Assembly (NCBI GenBank): GCA_963812505.1
Contig: CAWEVM010000027.1
Location: forward strand, 186,001 to 250,000
Origin: JAMXLO01 sp963812505
Lineage (GTDB): Bacteria > Pseudomonadota > Alphaproteobacteria > Acetobacterales > Acetobacteraceae
Direction: 5' to 3'
Length of the DNA stretch: 64,000 nt
The translations under genes and the position numbers were made by a program. Positions 42,375 through 50,646 of the stretch are shown here, one piece after another (within the stretch, counting starts at the first letter, position 1; each line of letters begins with the position of its first letter). Below the pieces are notes generated by a model. It did no database searches and had not been told where the DNA came from. It was given only the letters and a program-made list of their open reading frames with translations.

Positions 42375-42793
42375 AGCTGCTGCTCGACACGCATCTGCTG
42401 CTGTGGGCGGCAGGTGAGCCTGATCGCATTCAGGCGGCTACTCGGACCCTGCTGGACGACGCCGACAATACGCTTCTGTTCAGCGCGGCGAGTCTGTGGG
42501 AGATCGCGATCAAGCGCGGGCTCGGTCGCGACGATTTTCAGGTCGATCCCAGATCGCTGCGGCGTGCACTGTTCGACAACGGCTATGGCGAGCTCGCGAT
42601 CACCAGCGAGCACGCCGTTGCGGTCGACCAACTCCCGCCGATCCACAAGGACCCGTTCGATCGTATCCTGATCGCACAGGCAACGATTGAAGGAATCACT
42701 CTCCTGACGGGAGATCCCGTGGTGGCTCAGTACCCTGGGCCTGTTCGGCGGGTCCCGCCCGCCCGACGCGTCAGTCGGCGGCCTGCGCGGTGA
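42371..42793 (+). CDS. vapC: PIN-domain toxin (VapC family)
   Basis: 140-residue PIN-domain endoribonuclease. Acidic metal-binding residues: Asp in LLLDTHLLLW, Glu in SLWEIAIK, Asp in HKDPFDRILIAQA, and LLTGDPVV. GTG start overlaps the antitoxin stop by 4 nt. The last ~15 residues (Arg/Pro-rich) go beyond usual family ends and overlap the end of convergent metZ by 23 bases. Confidence 0.92.
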   Translation: MKLLLDTHLLLWAAGEPDRIQAATRTLLDDADNTLLFSAASLWEIAIKRGLGRDDFQVDPRSLRRALFDNGYGELAITSEHAVAVDQLPPIHKDPFDRILIAQATIEGITLLTGDPVVAQYPGPVRRVPPARRVSRRPAR

Positions 42794-43986
42794 CGTCGCT
42801 GATCGTGGTCAGCGCCTGCGCCAGATCATCCTTGATGTCCTCGGCATCCTCGAGCCCGATGGACAGCCGGATCACACCATCGGTGATGCCAAGCTTCGTC
42901 CGCTCCTCGGGACCGATGCGCATATGAGTGGTGGTCGCTGGGTGCGTCGCAAGTGACTTCGCATCACCCAGGTTGTTCGACACCGCGATCAGTCCGAACG
43001 CATTCATCACGCTGAACGCCGCGTCCTTGCCCCCCGCCACCTCGAATGTCACGACTGTCCCGCCTGCCGTCATCTGCTGCAATGCCAATACCTGCTGGGG
43101 ATGATCGGCGCGCGTCGGATACCACACGCGAGTCACCTCGGGCCGCGCGGCGAGGAATTCGGCGATCGTCACGGCACCGCGGCATGCAGCATCGACCCGC
43201 AGCGCCAAGGTCTCCAGCCCCTTCAGCAGCACCCAGGCATTGAACGGTGACAGCGCCGGGCCGGTGTTGCGGATGAACGGCTGCAGCGATCTCGGTGATC
43301 CACTTCCGGCTGCCCAACACTGCGCCGCCGAGTACGCGTCCCTGACCATCAATGTGCTTGGTGCAGGAATACACCACCACATCCGCGCCGAACTTCAGTG
43401 GCTGCTGCAGCAAAGGCGTGGCGAACACATTGTCCACCACCACGATCGCGCCCGCTGCATGGGCTAGATCAGCGACCGCGCGCAGATCGACCAACTCCAG
43501 CATCGGGTTCGACGGCGTCTCCAGCAGCACGAGCTGTGCAGGCCGCGACAAGGCCGCGCGCCATTGCCCCAAATCAGCACAATCGACGAACTCGGTGGCG
43601 ATCCCGAATTTCGGCAGCAGCGTCGAGACTATCCAGTGACACGAACCAAACAGCGCACGCGACGCCACCACGCGGTCGCCCGCCTTCAGATGCGCGAGCA
43701 GCGCCGCATTGACCGCCGCCATGCCGGTTGCGGTGGTGCGGCAGGCTTCGGCGCCCTCGATCAGGCAGAGCCGCTCCTCCAGCATCGACAGCGTCGGGTT
43801 GGCGAAACGCGAATACTGATAGCGATCGACCGTGCCGGCGAATGTGCCCTCGGCCTGCTCGGCGCTGTCATAGACATAGCCCGAAGTGAGGTACAGCGCC
43901 TCGGCTGTCTCGCCGAACGAGCTGCGCTGCACGCCGCCTTGCACGAGCTGTGTGGCGATGCGGTAGTTGGCGGGTTTGGTGGTCAT
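42771..43986 (-). CDS. metZ: O-succinylhomoserine sulfhydrylase, frameshifted near 43290
   Basis: PLP enzyme that joins sulfide to O-acylhomoserine to give homocysteine. Landmarks: YLTSGYVYDSAEQAEGTF, RFANPTLSMLEERL, the Schiff-base Lys in YSCTKHIDGQGRVLGG, and the C-terminal SLATHPATTTHMRI. The frame breaks after SRKWITE; one extra T at 43290 (plus strand) causes it, and deletion gives SLQPFIRNTGPALSPFNAWV in frame to 42771, about 405 residues. ATG 43986 is chosen; a further upstream ATG runs into the riboswitch. A SAM-II riboswitch lies in the leader, supporting the methionine assignment. Confidence 0.93.
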
Positions 43987-44056
43987 TGCCTGGGCCCTCT
44001 GAACAAATGGCCCGACCGGTGGAGCAGCTTGAGCCCGAAAGATGGGGCTGTCCGCT

Positions 44057-44114
44057 GGCCTCTTTAGCGCGCTTGTTTCACCTCGCCGCAATCCGGCCGG
44101 ACAAATCGCGAGGG
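44057..44114 (-). promoter_or_regulatory. SAM-II riboswitch (metA motif) upstream of metZ
   Basis: On the minus strand CCTCGC (44113-44108) pairs with a later GCGAGG to form P1. The loop contains the conserved GATTTG and ATTGC, and the 3' part reads TGAAACAAG then GCTAAAGAGG (44068-44059), the hallmark SAM-II pseudoknot strand. Order and spacing match the SAM-II consensus of alphaproteobacterial met genes. It ends about 72 nt before the metZ ATG. Binding of SAM would lower metZ expression. Confidence 0.85.
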
Positions 44115-44227
44115 CCGGGCGATCCCGGCGGCCCGCACCCTAATGCGATGCCGATTGCCCCGTCAATCCGTGCGCCAATCAGGTCACCGATCCCGATGGC
44201 GGTCGGGATTGCGCGATCGGACAGCGG

Positions 44228-45502
44228 CTAGGTATTCATCGCGTCGAAAAAGTCGTTGTTGGTCTTGCTGTATTTCAGTTTGTCCAGCAAGAACTCCATT
44301 GCATCGACCGTCCCCATCGGGTTCAGGATGCGCCGCAGCACCCACATCTTGGACAGCGTGCTCTTCTCGACCAGCAGCTCTTCCTTACGGGTGCCCGACT
44401 TGGTGATGTCGATGGCCGGGAATGTCCGCTTGTCGGACAGTTTGCGGTCAAGGATGATTTCCGAGTTGCCGGTGCCCTTGAACTCTTCGAAGATCACTTC
44501 GTCCATACGGCTGCCGGTGTCGATCAGTGCCGTCGCGATGATGGTCAGCGACCCGCCTTCCTCGATGTTACGCGCCGCGCCGAAGAACCGCTTCGGCCGC
44601 TGCAGCGCGTTGGCATCCACACCGCCGGTCAGCACCTTGCCGGAACTCGGCACCACGGTGTTGTAGGCGCGCGCGAGGCGGGTGATCGAATCCAGCAGGA
44701 TGACCACATCGCGCCGGTGCTCGACCAGCCGCTTGGCCTTCTCGATCACCATCTCGGTCACCTGCACGTGCCGCGTCGCCGGCTCGTCGAAGGTGGAACT
44801 GATCACCTCGCCCTTCACCGAGCGCGCCATGTCAGTGACTTCCTCCGGCCGCTCGTCGATCAGCAGCACGATGAGGAACACCTCGGGATGGTTGGCGGCG
44901 ATCGCTGTGGCGATGTTCTGCAGCATCACGGTCTTGCCGGTGCGCGGCGGCGAGACGATCAGCGCACGTTGGCCCTTGCCGATAGGCGCGATAAGGTCGA
45001 TCACCCGCGGCGTGTAGTCCTTGCTCGGACCCTTCGCGACCGACTGGAAGTTCTCCACTTCCATCTTCAGCCGCTCATCCGGATACAGCGGCGTCAGGTT
45101 GTCGAAGTTGATCCTGTGCCGCACGGATTCCGGCGGCTCGAAATTGATGGTGTTGACTTTGAGCAGCGCAAAATACCGCTCGCCATCCTTGGGGGCGCGG
45201 ATCTGGCCCTCGACCGAGTCGCCGGTCCGCAGGCCAAAGCGGCGGACCTGGCTCGGACTCACATAGATATCATCCGGGCCGGGCAGATAGTTGGCTTCCG
45301 GGCTGCGCAGGAACCCGAAGCCGTCGGGCAGAATTTCCAGTGTGCCTTCGCCATGGATGGCCTGGTCGTTCTCGGCCAAATTCTTCAGGATCGCGAACAT
45401 CATGTCCTGCTTGCGCAGCGACGATGCGTTCTCGATCTGCAGCGATTCGGCGTAGCTGAGTAGGTCTGAGGGGGATTTGGCCTTGAGTTCGGCAAGATGC
45501 AT
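44228..45502 (-). CDS. rho: Transcription termination factor Rho
   Basis: RNA-dependent hexameric ATPase that terminates transcription. 424 residues. N-terminal RNA-binding domain (HGEGTLEILPDGFGFLRSPE), Walker A SPPRTGKTVMLQ, Walker B VVILLDSITRLARAYN, Q-loop/R-loop TGGVDANALQRPKRFFGAARN. ATG 45502 (MHLAELKAKSP) matches the usual N-terminus; the longer frame to 45565 is unsupported. Downstream end of the hemE-hemH-hemJ-rho strand block. Confidence 0.97.
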   Translation of the reverse strand: MHLAELKAKSPSDLLSYAESLQIENASSLRKQDMMFAILKNLAENDQAIHGEGTLEILPDGFGFLRSPEANYLPGPDDIYVSPSQVRRFGLRTGDSVEGQIRAPKDGERYFALLKVNTINFEPPESVRHRINFDNLTPLYPDERLKMEVENFQSVAKGPSKDYTPRVIDLIAPIGKGQRALIVSPPRTGKTVMLQNIATAIAANHPEVFLIVLLIDERPEEVTDMARSVKGEVISSTFDEPATRHVQVTEMVIEKAKRLVEHRRDVVILLDSITRLARAYNTVVPSSGKVLTGGVDANALQRPKRFFGAARNIEEGGSLTIIATALIDTGSRMDEVIFEEFKGTGNSEIILDRKLSDKRTFPAIDITKSGTRKEELLVEKSTLSKMWVLRRILNPMGTVDAMEFLLDKLKYSKTNNDFFDAMNT

Positions 45503-45731
45503 GGACGCAGTCCGATTGATGATGCGGGACAGGGGCAGAATGCCCGGTATGTCGTTGCCGACCATCGTCTAGGATGGGCGGGTTCGGTCCCGTCTGGTGG
45601 GAGATTTTTCAGGCGGCGGTTGGCCGACACCTTGCGGAGGGAGACCCGAATCTAGGCGGTACGGCCGCCCCCCGTCAACCGGCAGGTGGGACGAACAGCA
45701 GGGAAAGTCAAGGGTTTCCCATCCGGCGTTG

Positions 45732-46184
45732 TCAGAATGGCCGGACCACGACCATCACGACGATGACCACCATCAGCAGCGTCGGCACCTCGTTGGCAAT
45801 CCGGTAGAAGCGCTGCGGCCGCCGGTTGCGGTCCTCAAGGAAGTCCCGCCGCCAACGCGACAGCGCGCCGTGAAACCCGGACATCAACAGCACCAGGGTG
45901 AGCTTCACGTGCCACCAGCCGGCGGACCAGTCGATGATCCCTGGCGTCAGGACCAACAGCACGCCGAAGCACCAGGTCGCGATCATCGCCGGATTGGTGA
46001 TCTGTCTGAGCAGCCGTCGCTCCATGACCTTGAAGCGTTCGCTTTCAGCCGTGCCCGGATTCACCTCGCAGTGGTACACGTAGAGGCGCGGCAGATACAG
46101 CATCCCGGCCATCCAGGCGATGACCGATATGACGTGAAACGCCTTTGTCCAGGGATACAGCGCGGCGAGGAACCCGATCGTCAT
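45732..46184 (-). CDS. hemJ: Protoporphyrinogen IX oxidase HemJ
   Basis: 150-residue multi-helix inner-membrane protein that oxidises protoporphyrinogen IX. Conserved His in KAFHVISVIAWMAGMLYLPR and the region RRLLRQITNPAMIATW, plus WWHVKLTLVLLMSGFHG. ATG 46184 overlaps the hemH stop by 4 nt, giving direct coupling to the next pathway step. Confidence 0.93.
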   Translation of the reverse strand: MTIGFLAALYPWTKAFHVISVIAWMAGMLYLPRLYVYHCEVNPGTAESERFKVMERRLLRQITNPAMIATWCFGVLLVLTPGIIDWSAGWWHVKLTLVLLMSGFHGALSRWRRDFLEDRNRRPQRFYRIANEVPTLLMVVIVVMVVVRPF

Positions 46185-47218
46185 TGGAACGGACACAGCT
46201 TGCGATCGGCGGGACAAAACCGGCCGCCAACGTGGCTGCAGAGACCAGGGCCATGCCGGCGGACGCTCCCGACCAGCTTCGCCAACGCCGCAATGAAGGC
46301 GGTATCCGCGCCCTGGGTCGGAACCCGGAAATAGCCGGGCACGCCCAGCCGTTCGGCCAGACGACGGTAGTCCTCATCGAGTTCCACCAGGGTCTCCGAA
46401 TGCTCCGACACGAAGGCGATCGGCACGACCAGCACCGCGACCTTGTCGTGCGCAGCCCGCTCGATCTCGTGCTCGGTACTCGGCTCGAGCCAACGCTGTG
46501 GCGTCGCGCGGGACTGGTAGCAGATGACCCAATCCGGCGCTGCCGTCCACTCGGCCAGAACGGCCGCAACGGTCTGTTCGATCTGCCACTGGTAGGGGTC
46601 GCCGGCCTGCACGATCGCTTCCGGCAGACCGTGCGCGGAGAACAGAACACGCAGCCCGATTGAAGAACCCAGCTCGGTTCGGGCCCGCTCCCACGCCCTC
46701 TGAACCAGGCTGGCCGTGGCACCGACGTAGCCTGCATCGGTCGGGTAGCAGCACAGCACCGACGTCTTCGCCACCAGGCCGGCGCGCGCGGCTGCCTCAC
46801 GCCATGCGGTCAGCGAACTGCCGGCCGTTGTGCTGGAATACTGCGGATACAGCGGCAGCAGGACGACTTCGTCGGGTCGCCAGTCGCGCACCGCTCGGAC
46901 GGTCTCGTCGCTGAGTGGGTGCCAGTAGCGCATGGCGATGAAACACTTCACGTCCAGCTCCGACATCTCGGCCTCGAGTGCTGCCGCCTGTGCGCGGGTC
47001 AACTCGAGCAAGGGCGAACTGCCGCCCAGCATGGCGTAGCTGGCACGGGCCGGCTCCAGGCGCGCCGCGGCGATCCTCCGCGCAAGAAACGGCCGAACGA
47101 AGAACGGTACGCGGAGAATAGCCGGGTCGCTGAACAGATTGATCAGGAACGGCCTGATTGCCTCAGGTCGATCCGGTCCGCCCAGATTGAACAGGACGAT
47201 AGCGACCCTAGGCCGCAC
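46181..47218 (-). CDS. hemH: Ferrochelatase
   Basis: Inserts Fe2+ into protoporphyrin IX. About 345 residues. Landmarks VAIVLFNLGGPDRPEAI, YPQYSSTTAGS, the catalytic His in LFSAHGLPEAI, CYQSRATPQRWLEP, FVSEHSETLVELD. The C-terminus has three Cys (GLCSHVGGRFCPADRKLCPF), reminiscent of [2Fe-2S]-type ferrochelatases, though spacing differs from the animal enzyme. GTG 47218 is preferred because GGAG lies 7 nt upstream and it precedes the homologous start; ATG 47245 lacks a ribosome site. Overlaps hemE by 11 nt and hemJ by 4 nt. Confidence 0.94.
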   Translation of the reverse strand: MRPRVAIVLFNLGGPDRPEAIRPFLINLFSDPAILRVPFFVRPFLARRIAAARLEPARASYAMLGGSSPLLELTRAQAAALEAEMSELDVKCFIAMRYWHPLSDETVRAVRDWRPDEVVLLPLYPQYSSTTAGSSLTAWREAAARAGLVAKTSVLCCYPTDAGYVGATASLVQRAWERARTELGSSIGLRVLFSAHGLPEAIVQAGDPYQWQIEQTVAAVLAEWTAAPDWVICYQSRATPQRWLEPSTEHEIERAAHDKVAVLVVPIAFVSEHSETLVELDEDYRRLAERLGVPGYFRVPTQGADTAFIAALAKLVGSVRRHGPGLCSHVGGRFCPADRKLCPFQ

Positions 47219-48254
47219 GTACCTGCTCCACCAGCGCGGTGACATGGTCGAGCGGTGTCTGCGGCACGATGCCATGGCCGAGATTGAACACGCACGGCCG
47301 CCCCTTCAGCCCAGCCAGTATGGCTGCGACCTCCTGACGCAACGCCGGCCCTCCCGCGACCAAGGCCAGCGGATCGAGGTTGCCTTGCAACGCCGTGAGC
47401 GGTGGGATCGCCTTTGCGGCGAGGCCAAGATCTATCGACGTGTCCAGCCCAACCCCATTGACGCCTGTCGCCGCGGCATATTCGCCGATCAACAGGCCGG
47501 CGAGCCGTGGAAAGCCAATGATCGGCACCGCGGGATGTCGCTGCCGCAGCGCAGCGACGATCGCCCGTGTCGGCCCGATGACATGGCGACGGAACTGTTC
47601 GGGCGACAAAATGCCGGCCCAGGAGTCGAACAGCATCACCGTCTCCGCGCCAGCATCGATCTGCGCGGAGAGATAGGACACCGTCGCATCGATCAGCAGC
47701 GTGATCAGCCGGTCGAACAGTCCGGGCTCGGCATACGCCATGGTCCGCGTCACGGCAAAGTCCCGCGAGCCGCCGCCTTCCACCATGTAGCAGGCGACGG
47801 TGAACGGCGCTCCGGCGAAGCCGATCAACGCGCAGTCGGCAAAGCCTTCGTCGGCCAGCCGCGACCGGACCTGCCGCACGGCTTCCAGGATCGGTGCAAT
47901 CGCCGCCGGTATCCGCTCCAGTCGCAGCGCCTGCAGGGCCGCCTCGTCGCGCACCGGAGTGAGCACCGGACCTTCACCCTCGCGATAATCCAGGCCCTGG
48001 CCAAGCGCCCAAGGCAGCATGGGGAGATCACTGAACAGGATCGCCGCATCGAAGCGATAACGGCGAATGGGCTGCAGCGTCAGTTCCGCCGCCAGGTCCG
48101 GCGTCGTGCACAGCGTGATGAAGTCAGCGGCCCTTGCCCGGATGGCGCGATACTCCGGCAGATAGCGACCCGCCTGGCGCATCAGCCAGACTGGGGGTGG
48201 CCACAACGCTTCGCCGGCCAATGCCCGCAGCAGGGGCTTCGCTGCTTTATCCAT
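47208..48254 (-). CDS. hemE: Uroporphyrinogen decarboxylase
   Basis: Decarboxylates uroporphyrinogen III to coproporphyrinogen III. About 348 residues. Signature VWLMRQAGRYLPEYR, catalytic Asp in AAILFSDLPMLPWALG, GFAGAPFTVACYMVEGGGS, and the C-terminal FNLGHGIVPQTPLDHV. ATG 48254 chosen (a TTG lies two codons upstream). First gene of hemE-hemH-hemJ; its upstream gap to the divergent PPSR gene is a candidate replication origin. Confidence 0.96.
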   Translation of the reverse strand: MDKAAKPLLRALAGEALWPPPVWLMRQAGRYLPEYRAIRARAADFITLCTTPDLAAELTLQPIRRYRFDAAILFSDLPMLPWALGQGLDYREGEGPVLTPVRDEAALQALRLERIPAAIAPILEAVRQVRSRLADEGFADCALIGFAGAPFTVACYMVEGGGSRDFAVTRTMAYAEPGLFDRLITLLIDATVSYLSAQIDAGAETVMLFDSWAGILSPEQFRRHVIGPTRAIVAALRQRHPAVPIIGFPRLAGLLIGEYAAATGVNGVGLDTSIDLGLAAKAIPPLTALQGNLDPLALVAGGPALRQEVAAILAGLKGRPCVFNLGHGIVPQTPLDHVTALVEQVRAA

Positions 48255-48540
48255 GACCAACGCTTAAAGAGAAAAGAAAGATAAAGGAATGGATGTAGGA
48301 GTGATTAGGCCTGTGAGTCGCGGGGATGGAATTCTCCGCGAGCTAGCCTGCAGATACCCACGGGAGCCTCGTCGGCAAAGCGATTGACTCCATCGCATAA
48401 TCCGGCGGTGTCCCCATTTCCCCAACGCGGCGTGCGAATTCCTCCACCGTACTCGCGATGGTATGAGTCCTCCCCGGCTTTCGATGCCGAACGCTGACAA
48501 TGTGGTGAAAGTCCCCATTATCCCCGCTATCCTCAGCACC
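48255..48540. other. Candidate chromosomal replication origin region between hemE and the PPSR gene
   Basis: 286 bases between divergent hemE and the RP001/PPSR-type gene, the location of oriC in Caulobacter and Rickettsia. Seen: a purine/A-rich segment (48263-48292), three GANTC sites (48315, 48385, 48465 approx.) and weak DnaA-box-like matches (TTATCCATG 48247, TTATCCCCG 48518, CTATCCTCA about 48528, TGTGGTGAA about 48501; each 7/9 to TTATCCACA). No perfect DnaA box or TTAA-N7-TTAA CtrA site was found. Support is mainly synteny. Confidence 0.4.
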
Positions 48541-49407
48541 ATGCCTGACCACCGCATCAATCTTCACCTGGTCTCCGATGCCACCGGCGAGACGTTGAAC
48601 GCCATCGCCCGGGCCACCACGGTGCAATTCGAGCATGCCGAGATCGTGTATCATCGCTGGAGCCTGATCCGGACGCGCTTTCAGCTGCACCGCGTGATCG
48701 AGGGGATCGAGCACGAGCCGGGACCGGTGCTGTCTACCCTGGTCGATCGGGCGCTGCGTGATGAGCTCGAGACGACCTGCCGACGGCTAAACGTCCCGCT
48801 GGTGAACGTGCTGGACCCCGTCATGAGCATTCTACAGGAATATGCCGGTGAGGAGGCCGCCGCCCGCCCCGGTCGACAATACGCGCTGAATGCCGACTAT
48901 TTTCGCCGCATCGACGCCATGCACTACGTGCTGGCGCACGATGATGGCCAGGCGCAGCCGGGCCTAGCCGAGGCGGACGTCGTGCTGGTGGGGGTGTCGC
49001 GCAGCTCGAAGACCCCGACCTGCTTCTATCTTGCGAACCGCGGCATCAAGGCGGCCAACGTGCCGTTGGTGCCAAATTTGCCGGAACCGCCCGGACTGGA
49101 GACCGTGGAGTGTCCGGTGATCGGCCTGACCCTGGATGCTGAGGCTCTGATCGAGATCCGCCGCCATCGGCTGCGGCTGATTGCGGCGGGCAACGCCTCG
49201 GCAATCGCCCGGCAGAACAGCGCTGAGTATGTGGATGAGGACGCTGTGAAGTCAGAGCTGCTGTGGGCGCGACGGCTGTGCAACCGGCGCGGCTGGCCGG
49301 TGATCGACGTGACACGACGTTCAATCGAGGAGACCGCGGCAACCGTGCTGCAGCTCATGGACGCGTGGCACGAGCGTCGGCGCAAGGACGCCCCGGCGAG
49401 GAACTGA
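48541..49407 (+). CDS. PEP synthase / pyruvate phosphate dikinase regulatory protein (PPSR, DUF299)
   Basis: Bifunctional ADP-dependent kinase / Pi-dependent pyrophosphorylase that switches PEP synthase or PPDK. 288 residues. N-terminal INLHLVSDATGETLN, the P-loop GVSRSSKTPTCFYLA and C-terminal WPVIDVTRRSIEETA, all diagnostic. ATG 48541 matches family N-termini; the upstream Met at 48463 is not conserved. Homologues (Rickettsia RP001) flank oriC in several alphaproteobacteria. Confidence 0.94.
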   Translation: MPDHRINLHLVSDATGETLNAIARATTVQFEHAEIVYHRWSLIRTRFQLHRVIEGIEHEPGPVLSTLVDRALRDELETTCRRLNVPLVNVLDPVMSILQEYAGEEAAARPGRQYALNADYFRRIDAMHYVLAHDDGQAQPGLAEADVVLVGVSRSSKTPTCFYLANRGIKAANVPLVPNLPEPPGLETVECPVIGLTLDAEALIEIRRHRLRLIAAGNASAIARQNSAEYVDEDAVKSELLWARRLCNRRGWPVIDVTRRSIEETAATVLQLMDAWHERRRKDAPARN

Positions 49408-49494
49408 TGCCGCAACGTCCAGGCGCGTTCCGGTCCATTGGCACTGCGTGCCGCGCCCCGCTAGTGTGTCACGAAACGTGACGAGGCAACCGCG

Positions 49495-50592
49495 ATGGAA
49501 ATGTCCGCTGCCGTCTTCCGCAAGACGCATGAACCGCTGACCATCGAGCAGGTGAAGATCGACAAGCCCTGGGGTCGCGAGGTGCTGGTACGCACGGTTG
49601 CCACGGGCGTCTGTCACAGCGACCTGCACGTGGTGGATGGCAACGGCCGTTTCCCGCTCGATCGGCCGTTTGTCCTGGGACATGAAGGGGCCGGCGTTGT
49701 CGAGGCGGTGGGTGCCGATGTCACCACGATGCGGGTGGGCGATCACGTCGTCGCGTGTCTGTCGGGTTTCTGCGGCACCTGTCCGCAATGTTTGAGCGGT
49801 CATCCGAATGTCTGCACCGGTGGCATTGTCGCGCGCGATGAGAATGCAACGCCGCGCGTGTCGCAGAGTGGCCAGCCGTTCCGGACTTTTGCCGCGATCG
49901 GCAGCTACGCCGAACATATGCTGCTGCATGAGAATTCGCTGGTGCGGATCGAGCCGGAGATTCCGCTGGATCGCGCGGCACTGGTGGGTTGCGGCGTGTT
50001 GACCGGTGTCGGTGCGGCACTGCGCAGCGCCGGATTGCAGGCGGGACAGACGGTGGCGGTGTTTGGCTGCGGTGGCGTCGGACTGTCCATCGTGCAAGGT
50101 GCGCGGATCGGCGGTGCGCGAGAGATCATCGCGGTCGATATGTTCGATGCCAAGCTGGAGATGGCGAAGGGTGTCGGCGCGACTCACACGGTGAACAGCA
50201 CGCAGGATGATCCGGTGAAGGCGGTGCGTGCGTTGACTAAAGGGCTTGGCGTCGATCATGCGTTCGAGGCGGTGGGTGTCGCATCGCTGTGCCGCCAGGC
50301 GATCGAATCGCTGGCCGTGCGCGGCACCGCGACGATCGTCGGCGTGCTGCCGCCGGATGCGACGATCGAGTTCCCCTGGATGGCGATCCGGCCGGAATGC
50401 CGCGTGCAGACCTCGCGCATGGGATCCAATCAGTTCCGCACCGACATTCCGAACTATCTGGAGTTCTATCGGCAAGGGCGGCTGGATCTTGACTCCATGA
50501 TCAGTCGTCGCGGCCATCTGGGCGATATCAATGAGGCATTCCGCGCGATGAAGGCCGGCGAGGTCGCCCGCACCGTACTGATGTTCGATTGA
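49495..50592 (+). CDS. Zinc-dependent alcohol dehydrogenase (class III-like MDR)
   Basis: 365 residues. Catalytic zinc ligands Cys in TGVCHSD, His-Glu in LGHEGAG and a later Cys in VGCGVLTG. Structural zinc cysteines CGTCPQCLSGHPNVC. Cofactor site FGCGGVGLS followed by AVDMFDAK, with Asp favouring NAD. Similar to formaldehyde/aryl-alcohol dehydrogenases and to mycothiol-type enzymes; the substrate is not assignable. ATG 49495. Confidence 0.92.
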   Translation: MEMSAAVFRKTHEPLTIEQVKIDKPWGREVLVRTVATGVCHSDLHVVDGNGRFPLDRPFVLGHEGAGVVEAVGADVTTMRVGDHVVACLSGFCGTCPQCLSGHPNVCTGGIVARDENATPRVSQSGQPFRTFAAIGSYAEHMLLHENSLVRIEPEIPLDRAALVGCGVLTGVGAALRSAGLQAGQTVAVFGCGGVGLSIVQGARIGGAREIIAVDMFDAKLEMAKGVGATHTVNSTQDDPVKAVRALTKGLGVDHAFEAVGVASLCRQAIESLAVRGTATIVGVLPPDATIEFPWMAIRPECRVQTSRMGSNQFRTDIPNYLEFYRQGRLDLDSMISRRGHLGDINEAFRAMKAGEVARTVLMFD

Positions 50593-50601
50593 TCAAGACA
50601 T

Positions 50602-50640
50602 CCCCTCTCCCGCGCAGCGGGGGAGGTTAGGGAGGGGGTG
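50602..50640. repeat. G/C tract inverted repeat
   Basis: CCCCTCTCCCGCGCAGCGGGGGAGG followed by TTAGGGAGGGGG (split here into two landmarks). It folds on itself and lies in the 54-base gap before the MetE-like gene. Its right end may serve as that gene's ribosome site. Similar in composition to the block at 1632-1676. Confidence 0.5.
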
Positions 50641-50646
50641 CCACCC

